Shown in pieces: positions 1-10,900 of a stretch of DNA of 64,000 bases. The notes under the pieces were generated by a model, which did not search any database, was not told the origin of the DNA, and saw only the letters and a program-made list of their open reading frames with translations. The DNA comes from Gymnorhina tibicen (taxonomy: Eukaryota; Chordata; Aves; Passeriformes; Artamidae): NCBI GenBank assembly GCA_013399875.1, contig VXAZ01009311.1, forward strand, positions 283,943 to 347,942, given 5' to 3'. The stretch's first letter is position 1; every line of letters starts with the position of its first letter. A program made the translations under genes and the position numbers.

Positions 1-70
1 GAAAAAAAAAAAAAAAAAAAAAAAAAAAATTCAGTGGCCTGAAATTTCAGTGGCCACCATTTCAGTGGCC
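1..70. repeat. Poly-A run and triplicated 10-mer
   Basis: A run of 28 A (2-29) is followed by three copies of TTCAGTGGCC starting at 30, 46 and 61, a spacing of 15-16 bases. This is a short degenerate tandem repeat next to a homopolymer. It could be a repeat tail or simple-sequence expansion; no family was recognised. Confidence 0.7.
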
Positions 71-850
71 TGTTTGTTTCTGTCTTGTGATTTGAAAGAA
101 TCATAGGATACGTAAAAGAAGACAAAGCAAAAATATCTCTCATTCTGGCAGAGATAATAGACTGCCTAGAAGATGAAGTAGATATTCATTGAATCTGAAA
201 GCCAGTTCATTATTAACTAATCAACATGAAAACATTATTCATAAATGGATTGTGGTACTTATTGGCACAGGATATCACTAAGCCAAAAGAGACCATAAAT
301 ATCAAGACAAATTAAAAAGTCTATGGACATGAAGAGAAAATCAGTGAAGTATCTTGAAAGTACGTAACTAGGAGAGAATATTCTGCACCTGTTTTCATCG
401 ACCACATCTAGAGATATCTTAGAGATAGAAGGTGAGACAAACACATCCGCTACAAGATGCAGCTTTACTTCTCTGAAGCTTTATTTCTTCTTTGTACATG
501 TAGACACCGGAGTCTGGAAGAGTCTTCGTTATCTTTGTTTTGTAAAATATTTTTTACAATTTCTGATTTTTGGTTTGAAAATACCAATCGTGTTGTAGAT
601 GAATGCCACTGTTATTGATTCTGATAGTAGGTTTGGTCAGCAAACATGAATGTAGCGGAATTGCCCTCAGAGTGCCTAATAAAGAAGCTGAATGACTCCA
701 GGGAATAAGTGAAAGCAGCCTCCATCACATGCTTTAGATCAGCAATATGTCTTGATCCAACAGCCTTCTCAGAGTGATGGGTGCTCAGAGATGCCTCTTG
801 TCTGCTCCATGGGAGGCTTCCCTTTGGAACCAGGTGTTCTGCAAAGTCAA
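71..850. other. Unique non-coding DNA, nothing recognised
   Basis: This is AT-rich sequence with only short chance open frames on either strand (for example 259-444 minus, 61 codons). I see no splice-site-bounded coding stretch, repeat or RNA gene. Confidence 0.5.
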
Positions 851-853
851 ACG

Positions 854-1047
854 ATCACAGAATGGCCGGGGCTGGGAGACACCTTAAAGATCGTCTTGTT
901 CCAATCCTTGCCATAGGCAGGGACACCTTCCCCCAGACCAGGCTGTTCACAATTCCATCCAGCTTGGACTCAAACACTTGCAAAAAACAGGACGTCAGCA
1001 ACTTCTCTGGGCAACCTGTGCCAATGCCTCACCACCCTCACAGCTGA
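854..1047 (-). mobile_element. CR1 LINE 3'-end fragment
   Basis: Read on the minus strand, this is the 3' UTR end of an avian CR1 non-LTR retrotransposon. On the plus strand it shows the usual order: TCACAGAATGG at the terminal edge, CTTAAAGATC, GGCAGGGACACCTTC, then CTCTGGGCAACCTGTGCCA and CTCACCACCCTCACAG. CR1 copies are normally 5'-truncated, and this copy keeps only about 195 bp of the 3' end. It has many substitutions, so it is an old, inactive insertion. The 88-codon plus-strand frame across it (781-1047) is not a gene. Confidence 0.9.
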
Positions 1048-1876
1048 GGTAGATGTAGACTTATAACTCCAGCTCATGTCCAGTTACTGATTAGAACTTG
1101 TCATGGCATCTTGTCTTGGAGCTGATTTGAATTGCTGGGATGTATTTCTGCTTGTATTATCACAGTCACAAATGTCAATGAGGATTAAGGGTTTTCCAGG
1201 CATTCCAGACATTGATTTTTGGTTTTTCTCCCCGGATCTTCCCTTGTTGACACTGCCTTAAAAAACAGCGTGAAGGACCATAATAACTTTTTGGGTTAGG
1301 AGTAGAGGATTCTATATGGTGTTCCTGTCAGGATCATCACAAATAGAGCACGTTGCCTATATCTTCTGAATTGTGCACTTGAATATACAAGAAATGCTTC
1401 TACAAAAGAGATCAACATTTAGATTTCAAAGTTTACTAGAGCCCTTTCTTCCTAAGATACATCTTTCTGGCAAGCATAAGAGCTCTGAAGTAGGTGTAAA
1501 TTACATTTATGGCCATGACTGTAAGGTTCATTGACATGGTTAGAGCAGTATAAAGTAGTCTCAGTGAAAATGATAATCAGGCCCTGAGGCTTAGACAGAT
1601 GGATGGACAAAACAATATCTGTGTAGTTTTATGCTACCTTTGCAAAAAGAAGTCACCGGTTTAAAACAAAAATAAAAATAAAAGAATGTATTGCAAAATA
1701 AATTGATCTATTATGGAATAAATCCCGGAAACTGTGACACAAATGAAAAGTAGAAACAAACACGAAAAGGACTTAGTGTTCTCCCCCTGCATGTGGGTGA
1801 CTGAATATAAATCTGATAAAAATCAGATAGGATAGCTGAGTCCCAGCTTTGACTCAAACAAGGCTCTCCCTGTATG
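1048..1876. other. Unique non-coding DNA, nothing recognised
   Basis: I see no gene or repeat here. Open frames are short and occur on both strands. Confidence 0.5.
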
Positions 1877-2031
1877 GTCCTGGCTAAATCACTTTTCATA
1901 CACGTCCTCAATCCCTGAGCCTTGGTGTGCCCAGCTGTAATATTGAGATGATGGCCTATATTTTTACTTTAAAACACTTTAACTCCATGCATAAAAAGTG
2001 CTATATGAAGCCTTTTGAATATTATAAGAAC
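1877..2031 (+). mobile_element. Ancient CORE-SINE/L2-like remnant
   Basis: The order of short matches fits the 3' half of the old amniote MIR/CORE-SINE type with an L2-like tail: CTGGCTAAATCACTT, CTGAGCCTTGG, CCCAGCTGTAATATTGAGAT, ACACTTTAA, then GCATAAAAAGTGCTATATGA. The copy is heavily diverged. The family assignment comes from recalled consensus and could be refined to a different ancient SINE. Confidence 0.5.
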
Positions 2032-3974
2032 ACTCATCTATTCATTCCCCTTATAAAATATATGCCTGAACTGTTGGACTGATCTCACTTCTATATCAGA
2101 AATGTTAAAGACGATTCTGCATCTCCCTATTTCACCTTGTAAATTAATATATGTGCAATCTCTTCAGTGTCTTCTGTTCCTAAATCACAACAGATATAAG
2201 CCAGCTACTTGCTTCTATTATGTGAGCTCTGAAATGAAGGAGGATAGCATTAATTCTTCTAACCCTGCTTCTGTTTGAAGAAAGTGCACTCAGCTCTATG
2301 CCCCTGACTACAGCTGGAGGCACTGTAAGCTACATACCCCATTTTGAAGGCATATTTTTCAATTAATACATCAACATATACTTCAATAAGAGTTCATTTA
2401 TCATTAGACTTCACTCACAGTTTTTTACTACTGAATCTAGAAATTTTAATGACATTTAATTATCTACATAATACATCTCTACCTTCTAAAAAGTACTTCT
2501 AAGGGTAAAGAAATGTAGTCTTGCTTTGAAATGTTAGTGGAGATTCTAAAGCACAGTCACAACAATCACCATTATTTGAAAATGAAACTCAACACCCACT
2601 TGTAAAAAGAAAAAAAAGTTAATATTTCTTTCACTTTATTTGGGACAATGTCTTTGCTTTATGAAGTTAAAATGTCTGGATTTTGATCTAGTGACAACAC
2701 ACTCACAGCTATGCTTCTACAACATGGGGAATGTACAAGAGCATTTTCCTGGTGATACATACAATGATGCATTAAATTAATTTCAACAAGCTACATCCAG
2801 GCCCTGTACTTGAAAGTGCTCACAGCATTTCTTAAATCCTAGCATCCTTATACTGAGTCACCACTCAGCGAGCTGAGATGCATCACTCTTACAGAAAACT
2901 CATCTCTTGGTGGATCCTGGTGCATTAAGTTTGTGCAGACAGAATTCTGCTGCAGTGCACTGAGGCGGAAAAAAAAGAAAGGAGAGCTCATTGGCACTAA
3001 GTATTTGTCAGCAGTCACAAAACTTTCCACTTGCTCTTTTCATAGCTGCACAAGACTTGGTTGATTGCTTCAGCCATTAATTTGATCCCAAGAACCATCT
3101 TTGCTTGTTATTCGACATCATTCCTGGCTGCTGCTTACTGATGTCACTCGTACCTGCTGATGAAATTAGAATGTGATGAAGTCAGGAGTTTCTGATGGTG
3201 TAGAAAAATGTTGAACACTAGGAATTATTATGACAAACCTATTATACTTGCAGTGACTGCTAAATTAGGACACTGGTGCTGGCCGAATTTTTTATTGTCC
3301 TTCAAGTTCTTGTCAGCCAAGTGGTTTCTGTGGCACTGAAATGAGAATGCTGAAGATACACTGAACAACAGTGTGAAAAAAAGGCACTTAGCTTAAACAT
3401 GTGTCACATTCTCTTTCTTCAAATCTACAGACAAGCATTTCCTTGTCCTAGAAATTTCCTTAAGGGCCGGGAATGATAACAATGTTTTTCTTCAGTTCAT
3501 TACTGAATGCTCTGCTGTGTCTTAACACTTTCTGCTTGCAGACAAAGAAAACAAGCTTTGGAGTTAGATATTGCCATTGTTCCCTTCACTGCGCTTCCAT
3601 CCAAACTAGTCTGGCAGCCCAGTCTGTAATGAAGGCTGACAAACGTACACCTAACACCTAAACTGGCACTAAACAGCTTATCTACCCAGGTGAAAGGTTC
3701 TGTGGTTATGTGCTGTGTGCAGCAGAAATTTCAAATTTCACTGTTTCCATACCCTAACCTACAGCAGCTGCCAATGTAGGCAAGTGCCTCCTCCAGGGAA
3801 TGATTTCCTGGACTCTAAACCAGAGTGGCAAATGGGTTCCTGCGGACCGCTGGGGTGGGAGACAGGAGGAAGAGAATGGAAGGCAGAGAACCAGACAAGG
3901 AGTAGCAGAGACCTGATGCATGCACACCTCTGACACCATGGAACAGAAATATGGAAAATTATGGCATAATATAG
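2032..3974. other. Unique non-coding DNA, nothing recognised
   Basis: AT-rich sequence without a recognisable gene. The minus-strand open frame 3,754-4,326 (190 codons) is the longest in the window but looks fortuitous. It crosses the start of the duplicated segment at 3,975 and its composition is low-complexity, rich in F, S and L. It contains an 18-bp duplication, and I recognised no family in it. Confidence 0.5.
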
Positions 3975-5937
3975 TAAGTGCAGTGGGAGAAAGGCAAATG
4001 GGAGTATTGTGCTGTGGGAGCACTGAGTGCTGTGGGAGTACTCTGGTACCACTGGTGCTGGTAAGGATATAATCTGATATCACATTCCCTCCTGTGAAAC
4101 AGCAAGTTAATAGAAAGCTTTCCTGTTCTTTCTCATGATTGCTTATTTGCTCCTGCCTTTGCACAAAAGGTTGAGATGTGATGATGAGAAGAACTGTGAA
4201 ACAAAAGAGAGAGAGAAAGAATTTTAAAAAATGAGAGAAAAATAAAAAAATATGGCCTTCAGCAATTATTTTCCTTGTCACTGGTCTGGTGTACAGTAAA
4301 GCTCTAAACCCACACTCTAAACCCACAATCTGTATATTGCCTCACAAATCTGAATATGGGTAAATATTAGCTCAGCTGGCTGGAGCATGGTGTTAATAAC
4401 ACCCAGGTTTTGGTTTTGATCCCTGTACAGGCCACTCACTTACAAGTTGAACTCAATGGCCCTTCTGTGTCCCTTCCTACTCAGCATATCCTGGGACTGC
4501 TGTGATCTGTGATATTTTTATACACATACATACATGTACATATCTGTGTGTATATAGCAAGACCGTGTGCATGTACACTGCAGAGAGAGTGGATGCATCA
4601 AAGATACTTTTCTGCCAGCAAAAATTGCTCAGAAACTCAAGAGGCTTCTATTGTTTCCTTAGCCTTAGACCAGGGCTTGCTTCTAACCCATGCAAAAGCA
4701 ACTGTGTAATGCAAAAATGCCCTAAAATTATTCTTTTGCATCAAATGGGTTACCTTAAAATCCTGTAGATCTTATACTGTAGACTTTATACTGTGCCGTG
4801 CTGTCTCCATTTTGGATCTTCTCCTTAGCAGTTCCTCCAGTCCTCAGGCATTACATAAATTTGGTGGGACTTCAGCAACACATAGAGTAGTTTCTCTGTA
4901 TTAAAGAATAATAAAAAAACCAACCAAAAAACAGCCAAACAAACCCACATAAAAATAAAGAAAAAAAAGCACACCAAAAACTTCAGTCCCAAAGTATAAA
5001 TGAGGATTCATTAAGTTTCTGCTCATGTCTCTGTTTCAGCCTATTTCCATGTTTTCAAAAGAAGTTGTCACTTCATTACATTTCTTTAAACTACTTCTGC
5101 AAAATATGCTGGTTTTGAAAACAGGAACAGCAAAAGCTTCATTTTGAGGAGACATTGATACATTTTCTTAAACCAGACCTCATCGCAGCACCAGATTAGG
5201 GAATAGAGAAACACCCCAGAACAGGTCAATAAGCAGAATGAAGGTACATGTGTCTGGGGGAAGGCAGGAGTAGTAATCTTCTCAGCTGGATTTACTGCTG
5301 CAATGAGGATGATACTGAAGCTAAGACTCAGACCAGGTCCTCAACCTAAGCTCAAACCCAAATGCGTTACATCCTATATTCCTCTAATTGTGAAAATATT
5401 CTCATATATTCACTTTATAATTGCAGATCACTTTGTTATTATTTAAGATCAGAGAATTCTGTGTAAGCAGAGTGAGACTGGCTCTTTGGCAACAAGGACC
5501 AGTATACCAGAACAAACAAATGGCCCGTTCTACCCAGTATCTGGTCTCTGGAGTCTGAAGTGGGAGGCATAAAATCCCCATATTGTAACTAATTATGCAG
5601 TAATATACCATGGGAGATTGTCCCCAGCTGCCTGTATTACTAACTCATCTGAAACCTGGATGAACAGGAAATCTCAAGAGAAAACTTTATTCTCTCTAGA
5701 TTTCCAGTTTTAAGAAGTTTTACTGAAGTTCAAAGAAACAGAAAAAAAAAAGTCTGCTTTTACTTTTGCTCCAAAAAACATCCAAAAACACAGAGGTTCT
5801 CTCCTTGTAAGCTCAAACAGTTGTGATTCTCACAAGATTCACTGGTGGAGTTTGGTTTTTAGAAGAGATTTTATTTTTCCTGCAGAATGTGCAGCAGTTA
5901 TCAGTCACCCTCGCAGTTTTTCTGTCTGTGTGCCACT
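3975..5937. repeat. Duplicated 1,963-bp segment, copy 1
   Basis: This segment reappears at 5,939-7,901 with a constant offset of 1,964 bases, and I found no mismatch by eye. The sequence left of 3,975 and right of 7,901 is unique, and the two copies meet at one N. That is the pattern left when two overlapping contig ends are scaffolded without being merged. Inside it are a tRNA-Ile SINE (4,361-4,515), an 18-bp tandem pair at 4,009-4,044 and A-rich low-complexity DNA near 4,908-4,975. No gene is apparent. Confidence 0.95.
4361..4515 (+). mobile_element. tRNA-Ile-derived SINE with CR1-like tail (TguSINE1-like)
   Basis: The head aligns along its length to tRNA-Ile(AAU). It has a perfect RNA polymerase III A box, TAGCTCAGCTGG, at 4,368-4,379, and the anticodon-loop core TTAATAA with AAT at 4,395-4,397. 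A B-box-like GTTTTGATCCC lies at 4,413-4,423, and an acceptor 3' end GGCCA ends at 4,433. The 5' acceptor strand (4,361-4,367) no longer pairs with the 3' strand, so this is not a working tRNA gene. The tail, from TTGAACTCAATGGCCC through TTCCTACTCAGCATATCCTG, resembles the 3' end of CR1, which would let CR1 machinery mobilise it. This matches the described build of TguSINE1 from zebra finch. A second copy at 6,325-6,479 is part of the duplicated segment. Confidence 0.85.
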
Positions 5938-5938
5938 N
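5938..5938. other. Single-N scaffold join
   Basis: One N separates the two identical 1,963-bp copies. Some scaffolders write a minimal gap when they estimate a negative gap, meaning overlapping contigs. The sequence fits that reading. Confidence 0.9.
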
Positions 5939-7901
5939 TAAGTGCAGTGGGAGAAAGGCAAATGGGAGTATTGTGCTGTGGGAGCACTGAGTGCTGTGGG
6001 AGTACTCTGGTACCACTGGTGCTGGTAAGGATATAATCTGATATCACATTCCCTCCTGTGAAACAGCAAGTTAATAGAAAGCTTTCCTGTTCTTTCTCAT
6101 GATTGCTTATTTGCTCCTGCCTTTGCACAAAAGGTTGAGATGTGATGATGAGAAGAACTGTGAAACAAAAGAGAGAGAGAAAGAATTTTAAAAAATGAGA
6201 GAAAAATAAAAAAATATGGCCTTCAGCAATTATTTTCCTTGTCACTGGTCTGGTGTACAGTAAAGCTCTAAACCCACACTCTAAACCCACAATCTGTATA
6301 TTGCCTCACAAATCTGAATATGGGTAAATATTAGCTCAGCTGGCTGGAGCATGGTGTTAATAACACCCAGGTTTTGGTTTTGATCCCTGTACAGGCCACT
6401 CACTTACAAGTTGAACTCAATGGCCCTTCTGTGTCCCTTCCTACTCAGCATATCCTGGGACTGCTGTGATCTGTGATATTTTTATACACATACATACATG
6501 TACATATCTGTGTGTATATAGCAAGACCGTGTGCATGTACACTGCAGAGAGAGTGGATGCATCAAAGATACTTTTCTGCCAGCAAAAATTGCTCAGAAAC
6601 TCAAGAGGCTTCTATTGTTTCCTTAGCCTTAGACCAGGGCTTGCTTCTAACCCATGCAAAAGCAACTGTGTAATGCAAAAATGCCCTAAAATTATTCTTT
6701 TGCATCAAATGGGTTACCTTAAAATCCTGTAGATCTTATACTGTAGACTTTATACTGTGCCGTGCTGTCTCCATTTTGGATCTTCTCCTTAGCAGTTCCT
6801 CCAGTCCTCAGGCATTACATAAATTTGGTGGGACTTCAGCAACACATAGAGTAGTTTCTCTGTATTAAAGAATAATAAAAAAACCAACCAAAAAACAGCC
6901 AAACAAACCCACATAAAAATAAAGAAAAAAAAGCACACCAAAAACTTCAGTCCCAAAGTATAAATGAGGATTCATTAAGTTTCTGCTCATGTCTCTGTTT
7001 CAGCCTATTTCCATGTTTTCAAAAGAAGTTGTCACTTCATTACATTTCTTTAAACTACTTCTGCAAAATATGCTGGTTTTGAAAACAGGAACAGCAAAAG
7101 CTTCATTTTGAGGAGACATTGATACATTTTCTTAAACCAGACCTCATCGCAGCACCAGATTAGGGAATAGAGAAACACCCCAGAACAGGTCAATAAGCAG
7201 AATGAAGGTACATGTGTCTGGGGGAAGGCAGGAGTAGTAATCTTCTCAGCTGGATTTACTGCTGCAATGAGGATGATACTGAAGCTAAGACTCAGACCAG
7301 GTCCTCAACCTAAGCTCAAACCCAAATGCGTTACATCCTATATTCCTCTAATTGTGAAAATATTCTCATATATTCACTTTATAATTGCAGATCACTTTGT
7401 TATTATTTAAGATCAGAGAATTCTGTGTAAGCAGAGTGAGACTGGCTCTTTGGCAACAAGGACCAGTATACCAGAACAAACAAATGGCCCGTTCTACCCA
7501 GTATCTGGTCTCTGGAGTCTGAAGTGGGAGGCATAAAATCCCCATATTGTAACTAATTATGCAGTAATATACCATGGGAGATTGTCCCCAGCTGCCTGTA
7601 TTACTAACTCATCTGAAACCTGGATGAACAGGAAATCTCAAGAGAAAACTTTATTCTCTCTAGATTTCCAGTTTTAAGAAGTTTTACTGAAGTTCAAAGA
7701 AACAGAAAAAAAAAAGTCTGCTTTTACTTTTGCTCCAAAAAACATCCAAAAACACAGAGGTTCTCTCCTTGTAAGCTCAAACAGTTGTGATTCTCACAAG
7801 ATTCACTGGTGGAGTTTGGTTTTTAGAAGAGATTTTATTTTTCCTGCAGAATGTGCAGCAGTTATCAGTCACCCTCGCAGTTTTTCTGTCTGTGTGCCAC
7901 T
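5939..7901. repeat. Duplicated 1,963-bp segment, copy 2
   Basis: Direct repeat of 3,975-5,937 with apparently complete identity. Its right edge continues into unique sequence at 7,902, while its left edge is the N at 5,938. Features in copy 1 recur here at +1,964. Confidence 0.95.
6325..6479 (+). mobile_element. tRNA-Ile-derived SINE, second copy inside duplication
   Basis: This is the same element as 4,361-4,515 at the constant offset of 1,964, with the A box at 6,332-6,343. It shows no differences, so it should not be counted as an independent insertion. Confidence 0.85.
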
Positions 7902-10900
7902 CATTGCACTGAAACTTATTGAAAATTTTGTCAACAATCAGCTTTACAAAAGCTTTGCACATTGTCTGCCTAAAAGCTCTGTTTTGACGAGAAAATGACT
8001 ATTAATGAGAACATGTTCCTTTCTAGCATCAGACTCAAAGAGACACAGGTCATAAATCTCTTTGATCTTCTTGCAAAAAGCCAGAATCAAGGAAAGAAGC
8101 AAGTTCATTCTTTCCTCCCTTCTTCCTTTCTTTTTTTTTTTAAAGCTCCTGATGGAAACAATTCCGTTTAGTAATCAGTAATTTATCATGCTTACTTCTT
8201 CCCACCCCTTCTTCCCTCTCCCTGTGCTTTTGTTTGGTTTTGATTCTTTATTTCAACATGATAGAAAATCTTCCAGATTGTCCTTTCTATATATTTTCCT
8301 TGGTTTCACAGGAGCAGAAGGGGAGAATTTTTCAAGGGGGGTGGTGAGGACAGTATTGGGGTGATTTCAGTTTGTGACTTTTGTGTAGGTTTTTTTTTTT
8401 TTTTTTAGAAAGTGTGTATTGAAAGTGGGGAAAAAGAGCACAAAAAAGAAACTATAAAAATGAAATGTGAAGAAGAAGAATCCTAATATTCTAGTTTACT
8501 CAATGAACTGCTGCCTTTCATAGATGTGTCAATACTGCCATCTCTTGCCTCTCCAACAACCTAGGCAGGAAAGTGTAGCTCGATGGAAACTGGAGAATGA
8601 ACACGCACTCACATACACACATAAAAGAGCTAAGTTTTCCAAGAGAGGTGAGTGAATTTTCCCTGGTACATGTCGTCTTGTTTCAAGGGGAATTTTTTCT
8701 TAATTTTTCTCTTTGCTGTTTCTATCTATCTTCATATGAACCTTAAACAATACAGTCACGGCAACTGAGACCTCAGCCAGTGATTTAAGATTGTAATGTG
8801 GGTTAACTCAAGCCATTCTGAAAAACAGAAAGAATCTATATTGTAATCAAATAGTGACGAAAATAAGCTTGTATGTCTCCCCTTCTGTGATGACAACGTG
8901 TAGGTATGCAAATACACATGAAATGTACAGTTGTATATATATATTTTTAATAAACAACAACCGCAATATGAGTATTTTACCAGCAAGCCTTAAGGTAGAT
9001 AAATCTTCTATTGAAATAATTTCCAGAAATTGCAGACATGCATTTGTATCTATGGTTGGTTATGACAGTGATCTGGTTTGATAGGTCATGAAACATCATG
9101 TTGTATAAATGCAGTGGCCAATATTTTGGACCTTATGACTATGATCTGTAGCAGAAATATTGTTCCACGGAGATAAACTCACAAGAACTGCACAGTCATT
9201 TGTCAGTGAGCAATGTTGTTTTCTAGGCTGGTGCAAACTACATTTCAAGCTTAAATGTCCAGCTCTTCAATTTTAATACCTTCACAAAAAGGTGTTATTT
9301 TATCTTTTTAATTGCAATGCAGTGGTAATAGTTATACCAGAAATATGTACTCCTCTGAAGTGAAAATCAATGAAAGTTTCATACTTAAAGTAAAAATTGA
9401 TTTCTTAAGTTAGATGGGACAATTTCTGGGTTTAAAAGCATATCACCATCTGGGTGATAAAAAGAGAGATTGACATTTGAATTTTTTTGTATTATTGCAA
9501 CTTACTGTTTTGGTCTCACACCTTGTTTTTGGCTATGTTGCTATAAGTCTTTTTGTGCTTACCAAAACAGGAGCAGTTGTGCTCCTGTACTGAGATGACA
9601 GGCTATTATTCAGGCTTTTTTCTGAAGCTCAATATGTACCCCCGTCAAAGGTGTGACTAAGGAGAAGCATATGATGATATTGTAAAGCTGTGGGTCCTCT
9701 GTTACAGTCCTCTGGGTTTCTCACAGAAACACAAGTTTACAGACCGCACGCTGCCCACAAGTGTTGCATTCTTCTCACCCTGTATGTTATCATTATTTTT
9801 TTCTTGTCATTGTTTGTTAATTTTTGTGATTTCATCTGAGCATATTGTGTTGTGTACATATGTGCACACATGTATGAAGTGAAGTTAGATGGTAATTAAG
9901 GGGCAAAAGCACTAAACCTGGCAGTTGCCTCCATTGCAAAGTAAATGCTTTATCAACAAACCACAGGTGTGCAGCACTAAAGCAGATAAAAACATATAGG
10001 ACCTGAGATGACAGTTCTCTGTTCAAAATACATTAATCACCCAAGGTAAATTTGTGCATCTGTTATACACTGTAGGTGTTTCACTTGCTTTGTTCCAGAG
10101 ATATTAAAATAGATGGAAATCTTCTCCCTTTTCAATGTGGTTGGTCCAAGAAGCACACATGGTGTTTTCCTACATGTTGTGTCTTCTTGATCTGCCACAG
10201 CAGCCCTGCTTGCTCCTGTGTGGTCACACCGCTCTCCTGCACAATTCACAGGTGTGGGGCAGACAACAGGGTTCTGCCATGCTCCTTGGGGCCAAAGACC
10301 ACGGTGTCCAAACCAGGAAAAGTCTCAGTTTCATCAATAAGGTGTGCAGTTCAATTAGAGTGATGGAAACTTTCCCATAATTATGTCTTTTAGTCAATGG
10401 ACTGCTGTTTCATTTACAGTCTATCAGTAATTTTGAACCCTCAGAGATTAATTACAAGCAGATAATTTTCAGACAGATCTCCAAAGTCAAATAATTCCCA
10501 CTGAAAATAAAGCTCTTCTGATCCCTGTTGATCAATTTGGGTGAGTGCTGGAGGACAACTGTATTATCAGCCATAGAAAACTGAGCTCATATACAAGAAT
10601 AATGATATCAGCTCCTGATTTCATCTATTGTGAGAGGAACAACCTTGATTCTGCTGTCCCTGCCCAGCAGATCTTGGCAGCAAAAGAACACAGGTCACTA
10701 TTAAGCCAGGTGGTGACATTTGTGCTTCCTGATCAATGGGGAGGTGGTGAATTACCCACTAGACTCGTGCACCAAGTTAAGCCTTGTCCATCGACTTAAA
10801 GCTCTTTATAGCTAAAAGTATTTTTTGAAGGTTTTAGGTGCAAGATAAATAGTCTAGGAAAGAATTTTCTGTACAGCTTATCATCAGCAATAGGGAATGC

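Noticed and set aside
3754..4326. 190-codon minus-strand open frame
   Set aside because: Low-complexity hydrophobic composition, an internal 18-bp duplication, partial duplication by the assembly artefact and no recognisable domain. Other open frames overlap it.
4303..4329. CTCTAAACCCACA doublet as telomeric repeat
   Set aside because: Only two 14-base units with the wrong motif, so it is a minor tandem doublet.
4361..4433. Functional tRNA-Ile gene
   Set aside because: The A box and anticodon position are kept, but the 5' acceptor strand cannot pair with the 3' strand and a CR1-like tail follows, so it is a SINE head.
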